This document shows positions 35,944 through 41,328 of a DNA stretch of 41,328 bases, piece by piece; position 1 is the stretch's first letter, and the number at the start of each line of letters is the position of its first letter. This DNA comes from Lactobacillaceae bacterium. GTDB taxonomy: Bacteria > Bacillota > Bacilli > Lactobacillales > Lactobacillaceae. The stretch covers positions 1 through 41,328 of the forward strand of contig JAITQG010000002.1 of NCBI GenBank assembly GCA_031289015.1, written 5' to 3'. Position numbers and translations under genes: made by a program. The notes beneath the pieces are model-generated. The model was not told the origin of the DNA. It saw only the letters and a program-made list of their open reading frames with translations, and did not search any database.

Positions 35944-37464
35944 TTATTTGAATTTTTGGGTAAAGGCGGTGTGGTTTCGTTGGTTGAATTTTTCTAAGGC
36001 TAACCGATGCAAATGGGTCTTTAACAGGTTTAGTTGGGCGTCGGTTGGGAGGCCTTCGTAAATAAATGATGCATGTGGCGTGTCAGCCAAGAGGAGTGAA
36101 TCTGAAATCGTAATATCGGCACTCGCAATTGAATCCACGAATGTTTCACTGACCCAGGGAAAACCTTGAATTTCATGGATAATATGCGCTTTGAGTTGTG
36201 GCAGGGTCGGGTATTCGACTAGCACATTGACTTGCGGAAAGGCCAAATCATCCAAGGACGTTAGCAAGGTTGTCAGTAGCGGTTGAAACAAATTTAGGAT
36301 AATTGTGTGTTTATTGCTACCCAGCTTTTGGGCGGTGGCAAATAAAATTTCTTTGGAGATATTGGCCATGATGGGATGATTTAAAAAGGCATCATTGAGT
36401 AATTCGGGTTTGACGTCTGAAATTAAATCATCTGACATTAAATGTTGCATGAAGGGCGAGCCCATTAAATCGCGGATTGTGGTTGCTTGACTCGGCGTAA
36501 TGGCGCCATTGAAATATTTGTTGAGCGTCGTAGTAGTTGTCTCGACTAACACATTTAGCTGGTCGTTTTGCGGATGGTGTTGCCAAAAGCCTTGATCATG
36601 AGAAAATTCAATTTGGAAAATCAAGACCAGATACAAAGCCTCACAGTAGGCGGCCTCATCGTCAAGCAGATACATATTTTGCAGGTGGTTTTGCAAATTT
36701 GCCAAAATGGTTTGGAAATAAGGGGACAATTCGGTGGGCTTGACATACCACGCACCTAAATCTGCTTGATGCAAAATGTGTTTGTCTTGTAAACGTTTAT
36801 CAAAAGTGTAAACGACCTTTGACATAGTTGACCAATCAAACGGCGATAAATTTTCGTGCGCCTCTAAATATTGCGTGACCAACTTGGTTAAATGGGCCCG
36901 TAATTTGGTTGTCTGGCTCGGCTCGGCAGCCACATCGCTGAAAAACATTTTAATATACCGACACGCCCAATTGCGAATTTGGAGTTCGTTACCGACGATT
37001 TGATGATTTCGATTGATGATAATGCCAAAATGCGCAAAATGCGTGCGGAGATCATTAATGATTAATTTCATGTTATCAACCGAAGTGAAATGCTCAGTGG
37101 CCCAAGCTTGGCGGGTGCTGATGCTTTCGTCAAACAAATCCGACAGCAACTTATGGTTCAAACTGGTTTCGAGATAATGCCGGCGCAACAAATAAGCATT
37201 GGCGTGTTTGGTGAAATCAATGGTCACGAATTTATTATCATCGCTGAGCATGACGGTTTGATTAATTGGCGGGAGAAAATGATTAATATCATTAATTAAT
37301 TTAATGACACGATTTAAGGCAGTTGTTTCAGCAGAGAGGTTTTGCTCACTGGCAATTTCTTTGAGTGAAAATGTTTGCTGTTCATAACTATGCAAAAAAT
37401 CATAAATCGCCTTTTGGTTTTTAAATTGATTATCCAAGATAAAATCAAAAAAATTAGTATTCAT
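35944..37464 (-). CDS. Mga-family transcriptional regulator
   Basis: 506 residues from ATG 37464 (TTGGAG before it; the frame extends to 37563 without a better site). N-terminal Mga-type helix-turn-helix pair (AIYDFLHSYEQQTFSLKEIASEQNLSAETTALNRVIKLIND; a second around residues 75-135 with SISTRQAW), PRD-like middle (FDKRLQDKHIL) and EIIB-like C-terminal part. Mga proteins activate surface-protein genes, often in response to sugar-PTS state. It is divergent from the 2-TM gene and large adhesin on its right, which are plausible targets. Confidence 0.85.
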   Translation of the reverse strand: MNTNFFDFILDNQFKNQKAIYDFLHSYEQQTFSLKEIASEQNLSAETTALNRVIKLINDINHFLPPINQTVMLSDDNKFVTIDFTKHANAYLLRRHYLETSLNHKLLSDLFDESISTRQAWATEHFTSVDNMKLIINDLRTHFAHFGIIINRNHQIVGNELQIRNWACRYIKMFFSDVAAEPSQTTKLRAHLTKLVTQYLEAHENLSPFDWSTMSKVVYTFDKRLQDKHILHQADLGAWYVKPTELSPYFQTILANLQNHLQNMYLLDDEAAYCEALYLVLIFQIEFSHDQGFWQHHPQNDQLNVLVETTTTTLNKYFNGAITPSQATTIRDLMGSPFMQHLMSDDLISDVKPELLNDAFLNHPIMANISKEILFATAQKLGSNKHTIILNLFQPLLTTLLTSLDDLAFPQVNVLVEYPTLPQLKAHIIHEIQGFPWVSETFVDSIASADITISDSLLLADTPHASFIYEGLPTDAQLNLLKTHLHRLALEKFNQRNHTAFTQKFK

Positions 37465-37621
37465 GACGGACTCCAATGCTGATTTATGGCCAAAAGGGGC
37501 AAAATTTGTTGATTTCACAAAAAGCTTACCACAAACATGAGCAATTTTGAGTGAATTACCCATCGCTCCTGCCTATAATTAATGCATAAATACAGAACTA
37601 ATTTGAAATGGTGAAGGTGCA

Positions 37622-38320
37622 ATGGAGTCCAATCAGCAAGCAAAGTTAAATATTATTGACAACGCAATCAATGCCACCAATGACTTGGTGCGCCTAAGTA
37701 TGCGCCAACGCAAAGTTAGGTTGCAACGCCGGTTGATTATCGGGCGGATGCGCCGACAAATGTTAGTGGTTAATGCGTTCTTGTTGGTGATTGATGCGAT
37801 TATTATTTCTTTGTTGCTGTTGCCAAGGTTATCTTTGGAAACTGAATTGGGCTTGTTGACGTTAACGGTTGGCGGCTTTGGCTTAATCGTGATTCATATC
37901 TCACAAATTGCCCACGCTTCAAATGATAAATTATTAACGATCAACGTGGTCAACAAACAAGTCATGCGCCATGATGAATTGCTGTTGCAGATTGAGATGG
38001 AAATCACGACGGTCATTAATACCGACGTTTTTGCACCATTACCAATTGACGAAAGCTTAATTGACTTGCGGTTATTACGCAAAGCACGCGAGTTTATTTT
38101 GGAACAACCTAACCTTGAATGGCGTGATCTTAATACTTGGCTTAAAATTCTCCACGATAATCATCGCATGCGTCGCCAATCCGTGTATATGGTTGAAAAG
38201 TATCGGCGCAAAAGTGTGGTTTTACCAACAGCTTTAAAACGTGGCAAGCCGGACGTGAATGCGTTGCGGCAAACCGCTTTTCCAATGCGCATGGATGGCA
38301 CGTTGACGCCATTTCATTGA
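37622..38320 (+). CDS. Two-helix membrane protein of unknown function
   Basis: 232 residues. Basic N-terminal 45 residues (VRLSMRQRKVRLQRRLIIGRMRRQ), two helices (LVVNAFLLVIDAIIISLLLL; LGLLTLTVGGFGLIVIHIS), then a charged cytoplasmic tail of about 150 residues. GAAGGTG before the ATG. Shares its promoter region with the Mga gene and precedes the adhesin by 220 bases. Family not recognised. Confidence 0.65.
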   Translation: MESNQQAKLNIIDNAINATNDLVRLSMRQRKVRLQRRLIIGRMRRQMLVVNAFLLVIDAIIISLLLLPRLSLETELGLLTLTVGGFGLIVIHISQIAHASNDKLLTINVVNKQVMRHDELLLQIEMEITTVINTDVFAPLPIDESLIDLRLLRKAREFILEQPNLEWRDLNTWLKILHDNHRMRRQSVYMVEKYRRKSVVLPTALKRGKPDVNALRQTAFPMRMDGTLTPFH

Positions 38321-38489
38321 GAATTTGAACAATTAATGGCGGTTATATAAATAAACTGATATTTAATCTGGTTTTCAGGTGTTTATGGTTTTAATAAAGT
38401 CGGGCTACAGGTAAACTAAGAGGTAGATTGGGATTGCCTTATTGGTACTGATTTCATGAATTGTGTATAAAATGTAATGTATATTTGAA

Positions 38490-38503
38490 AGTAAACGTTT
38501 TCA
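38490..38503 (+). promoter_or_regulatory. Possible CRE upstream of the adhesin gene
   Basis: AGTAAACGTTTTCA resembles a CcpA site (AANCGNTTNCA core) 40 bases before the start codon. With an Mga regulator nearby, carbon control of surface adhesion would be coherent. Weak first base. Confidence 0.4.
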
Positions 38504-38542
38504 TAAAAAATAACTGGCGATATTTCTTTGTTGGAGGACCTC

Positions 38543-41328
38543 ATGAATAATAATCAAGACAAGATGTTACAAAATATAAACAATCAACCAGATGTAAAGC
38601 AACACAAAAAAATGTATAAGTCTGGTAAAAGTTGGGTGGCTGCTGGATTGGTAGGTCTTTCAGTGAGCCTTGGTGTAGCAATTTCTAATACCCCTGTGAA
38701 CCCAAATAATGATCATCATCATGCTGAAGCAGCTACCGTTGAAACCACCGGTACAACCGGAACATTAGCTGGTGGTGATACAGTTGATACTGGAAATCAC
38801 GTATTGACCGAATCTACAAATGCAAATTTTGCTATTTTTCAGAATGCAGCCAACAATAACTATGCGACTAAACCTGATAGTAATTGGGTAAATTTGATTG
38901 GTAGTACAAAGAATTCGGCAGCTGGGGTTTTGTATAATAATCAAATTGATATGTCGAGTAATTTCACCTTTACGGCTGGAATAAAAAGTAGTGAAGTTAA
39001 AAACAACGGAGATTCATTGGGATTCTTGCTAACACCTGTTAATCCAAGTGATGCTGGTGCTGGTAAAACTGGTTACGGATTGGGCATCGCAGGACTTGCA
39101 AACTCTATTTTCTTAGGTCGAGACTATTATAGTAATTCTAATAGTGATGCTACTAGCGTGGGGCAGCCTAGTTCAACAGATCCTTTGTTTTTAGCGTCTA
39201 GTTCTTACACTGGTGAACAATCAGTCATAAATATTAGGACCACCGATGCAAACGGGGTTTTACAAGCCACCAGCTCATATCTCGACGGAGTCACTAGGTC
39301 GACATCTGGTGAAGATACGTCAATGTCTTGGACGATGACGTCATACAATGCAACCACAAATACGTATACGGGAAATCTATCGCTAACTGTTAACGGGAAA
39401 ACAATCACGTATAATAATTACGTTTCGCAACCTAAAATGTCTGTTGGTATGGTTGGATCAACTGGTAATTATACGTCAAATATGTCTGTTAATATCAAAA
39501 GTCTGGCCGGTACCAAAGCCACTTCTAAAATGACTGTGAAGTATGTGGATGGTGCGGGTAATTCAATTATGCCTGATTCAACAATCACGGCTAATGTTGG
39601 AGATAAAATCGCCATTAACAATCCAGCTTCAGCAGCAGGATACGATAAAACGGCTAATTATGTATATAATATTCCAACTAAAGCTGGTTATTCAGCAAAT
39701 AGCGCATCAAGTAGCTCGGTGATTTCAACAGATGGAACCCAAAATGTGGTCACTGTACAGTATCTAGCTGACTATCAACAATTACAAGTCACTCAACATT
39801 ACGAAGATGGTTCACAACCAGACGCAGTAAGCAAGGTCGATGGGACCACAGGTGCAGCAATTAACGTGACTGCACCAGTCATAAAAGATGGATATTATAT
39901 TGATAATACTAAGTCATCAACCGCAGCTAATGTCACTGTGGCAACAGATGGATCACTAACCGGAACATTTGATAACACGTCAAATGGTATTTTAAGCAAC
40001 ACAAATAAAGCTGACAGTAGTGTGCAAAGTGTGATCTTGGACGTAGTTGCTAGTGTACAACAAGTTAGGCTGGTTTCGGCTACCACGGGTGAACAAAATC
40101 CTAATGTGGTTGATAAGACATACACCGGTGCAACTGGTAAAGCGGTTGAAGTTGACGTCACGGACGCCGATTTGGCAAAGGTCGGATATACCTATACAAT
40201 CACCGGGCCAGATGGTGTTCAATATGCGACCTTGTCTGCAGCTTTATTAGCCAATCCTATTTATGATAAGACAATCAACGGCTCAAATAAGATCGATAGT
40301 GATATTCAAACTTTTACTATCACATATGCACCACAAAAAGTAACAGCTAAGTTGTACTATGTGACGCCAGATGGTGTCGCGCATGCAGCTGATTTAACTG
40401 GTACGCAATATAATTCAACGATGTTATATGGTGCTAAAGACCAAGGTGGTTTGTTGGGATTGTTAGCAGTTGTACCTACACAACAAGTACTTACCACTCA
40501 AGGGTTCCAACAATTAAAGTGGATTGCGGCTGGCTATTCAGCTAATGGAACAGTGAGTTTAGGAGCTAATGACGGAACAGCTGATACAATTAGCGGGTCA
40601 GTATTTGATAGTAGTGTCTTGACCTATGATGCCACGACTGGAATATGGGCACTTAACGCTTACATCTATGTAACAGCCGACTATCAACAAGAAAATATCG
40701 TCTATCAAAACGTCGACGGAACTCAAACAACTACAACGCAAAAATCAGTAACTGGTGGAACATTTGCTGCAGTTCAAATTACCCAAGTCAAAGGCTACAC
40801 GAGTTATGTGAACTGGGTAGCTGCGACCTCAATTAGTAGTATTGCAGCCGATAATACCAGTAACGTTTCAAACATGAATGCGGACGGAACAATTACTGTC
40901 GATGGAACGCCACAAGTATATACTGTGACGTATGTTAAGATTGCCACTACGGTTAGCTACGTTAATCAAGACGGTAATAAGTTACAAGACGACACAACGG
41001 CTAATCAAGTTGACACGCCAGAAGTTCCAACCATCACGCATTACACAGCGGGTGCACCAGTGCAACAAGCTGATGGAAGTTGGGTAATTACGTACGCCAA
41101 GACAACGAATACAGTTAGCTATGTTGATGAAGATGGCAATGCCATCCAAACAGAAACTGACGGTAATCAAGTTGATGACCCAGATGTCCCAACAATTGCG
41201 GGGTACACGCCAGCTGCACCAGTCTTAGATGCAGACGGTAACTGGGTAATCGCATACACTTCAGATGCACAAAAGATTGTTGTGAATTATGTTGATCAAG
41301 ACAACGGTAATAGCATTGTAAATTCAGG
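38543..41328 (+). CDS. Giant surface adhesin: KxYKxGKxW signal, lectin-like domain, MucBP-type repeats (3' end outside window)
   Basis: Open from ATG 38543 (TTGGAGGA before it) to the right edge, at least 928 codons without a stop. N-terminal KMYKSGKSW (residues 23-31) starts a KxYKxGKxW-type signal, processed before or near HHHAEAA. Residues about 90-325 form an L-type-lectin-like domain (SNFTFTAGI, GDSLGFLLTP, GYGLGIAGLANSIFLGRDYY, SVGMVGST). From about 329 mucin-binding-type repeats begin (MTVKYVDGAGNSIM; VTQHYEDGSQPD), and from 40949 near-identical 54-56 residue repeats start (TVSYVNQDGNKL; TVSYVDEDGNAI; VVNYVDQDNGNS). Expected wall anchor lies beyond the window. Role in attachment is inferred from family. 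Confidence 0.9.
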   Translation, partial: MNNNQDKMLQNINNQPDVKQHKKMYKSGKSWVAAGLVGLSVSLGVAISNTPVNPNNDHHHAEAATVETTGTTGTLAGGDTVDTGNHVLTESTNANFAIFQNAANNNYATKPDSNWVNLIGSTKNSAAGVLYNNQIDMSSNFTFTAGIKSSEVKNNGDSLGFLLTPVNPSDAGAGKTGYGLGIAGLANSIFLGRDYYSNSNSDATSVGQPSSTDPLFLASSSYTGEQSVINIRTTDANGVLQATSSYLDGVTRSTSGEDTSMSWTMTSYNATTNTYTGNLSLTVNGKTITYNNYVSQPKMSVGMVGSTGNYTSNMSVNIKSLAGTKATSKMTVKYVDGAGNSIMPDSTITANVGDKIAINNPASAAGYDKTANYVYNIPTKAGYSANSASSSSVISTDGTQNVVTVQYLADYQQLQVTQHYEDGSQPDAVSKVDGTTGAAINVTAPVIKDGYYIDNTKSSTAANVTVATDGSLTGTFDNTSNGILSNTNKADSSVQSVILDVVASVQQVRLVSATTGEQNPNVVDKTYTGATGKAVEVDVTDADLAKVGYTYTITGPDGVQYATLSAALLANPIYDKTINGSNKIDSDIQTFTITYAPQKVTAKLYYVTPDGVAHAADLTGTQYNSTMLYGAKDQGGLLGLLAVVPTQQVLTTQGFQQLKWIAAGYSANGTVSLGANDGTADTISGSVFDSSVLTYDATTGIWALNAYIYVTADYQQENIVYQNVDGTQTTTTQKSVTGGTFAAVQITQVKGYTSYVNWVAATSISSIAADNTSNVSNMNADGTITVDGTPQVYTVTYVKIATTVSYVNQDGNKLQDDTTANQVDTPEVPTITHYTAGAPVQQADGSWVITYAKTTNTVSYVDEDGNAIQTETDGNQVDDPDVPTIAGYTPAAPVLDADGNWVIAYTSDAQKIVVNYVDQDNGNSIVNS
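40949..41278 (+). repeat. Coding tandem repeats in the adhesin
   Basis: Units starting at 40949, 41111 and 41279 (162 and 168 bases apart) share the pattern T-V-S-Y-V-[ND]-x-D-G-N, NQVD-x-P-[ED]-VPTI, GxWVI-x-Y. The third is cut by the window edge, so the array is longer. Confidence 0.85.

Overview
The window looks like chromosome of a heterofermentative lactic acid bacterium of the family Lactobacillaceae, most likely the Leuconostoc/Weissella group. This is inferred from the moderate GC content, strong AGGAGG-type ribosome sites, the KxYKxGKxW-type surface signal, a WxL-type surface locus, ECF and OFA transporters, MurQ/MurP recycling, PezAT and HicAB modules, and GC-rich long-hairpin repeats between genes. 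Species cannot be set from the sequence alone.

Region by region. 1-400: the right half of a repeated non-coding element, a gene remnant and a terminator. 401-3270: a VanX-type D-Ala-D-Ala dipeptidase facing away from an aminotransferase, then an ECF transporter S component. 3270-4500: a decayed accessory patch with a tandemly duplicated gene start, one copy joined to the tail of an apparently secreted protein. 4500-8360: a CRE-controlled GH13 alpha-glucosidase, YueI, the replication-recombination ATPase RarA and a small membrane protein. 8360-9400: about 1 kb of GC-rich DNA with two unrelated long inverted repeats and no convincing gene. 9400-13400: a small membrane protein, a universal stress protein and a complete three-gene proton-translocating transhydrogenase (pntA, pntAB, pntB). 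13400-20820: an unrecognised beta-domain protein with an acidic linker and basic tail, a secreted orphan, a cystathionine lyase-like PLP enzyme, an extracytoplasmic alpha-carbonic anhydrase, and a MacAB/YknXYZ-type export operon. 20820-24530: HicAB, an overlapping DUF2975 / YozG-like HTH / large membrane protein operon, and a stand-alone HIRAN protein. 24700-27580: murQ with a fused IIBCA MurNAc PTS permease. 27590-30100: an orphan membrane protein and a two-gene WxL-type surface locus in which both signature Trp positions are Tyr. 30100-31770: a PezAT toxin-antitoxin with a near-perfect operator palindrome and an in-frame stop in the toxin, and a 48-residue orphan. 31800-35560: a HAD phosphatase, an AEC transporter, an OFA-type MFS transporter and a PgpA-family protein. 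35640 to the end: a small beta-rich orphan, an Mga-type regulator divergent from a two-TM protein, and a very large lectin-like/MucBP adhesin running off the right edge.

How the genes fit together. A cell-envelope theme recurs: dipeptidase, MurNAc recycling, WxL locus, adhesin, MacAB-like exporter and carbonic anhydrase. It is interspersed with stress and addiction modules (Usp, HicAB, PezAT). The least explained items are the long-hairpin island at 8.4-9.4 kb, the Tyr-variant WxL pair at 28.4-30.1 kb, the beta-domain/acidic-linker/basic-tail protein at 13.5 kb, and the chimeric remnant at 3.6-4.4 kb.
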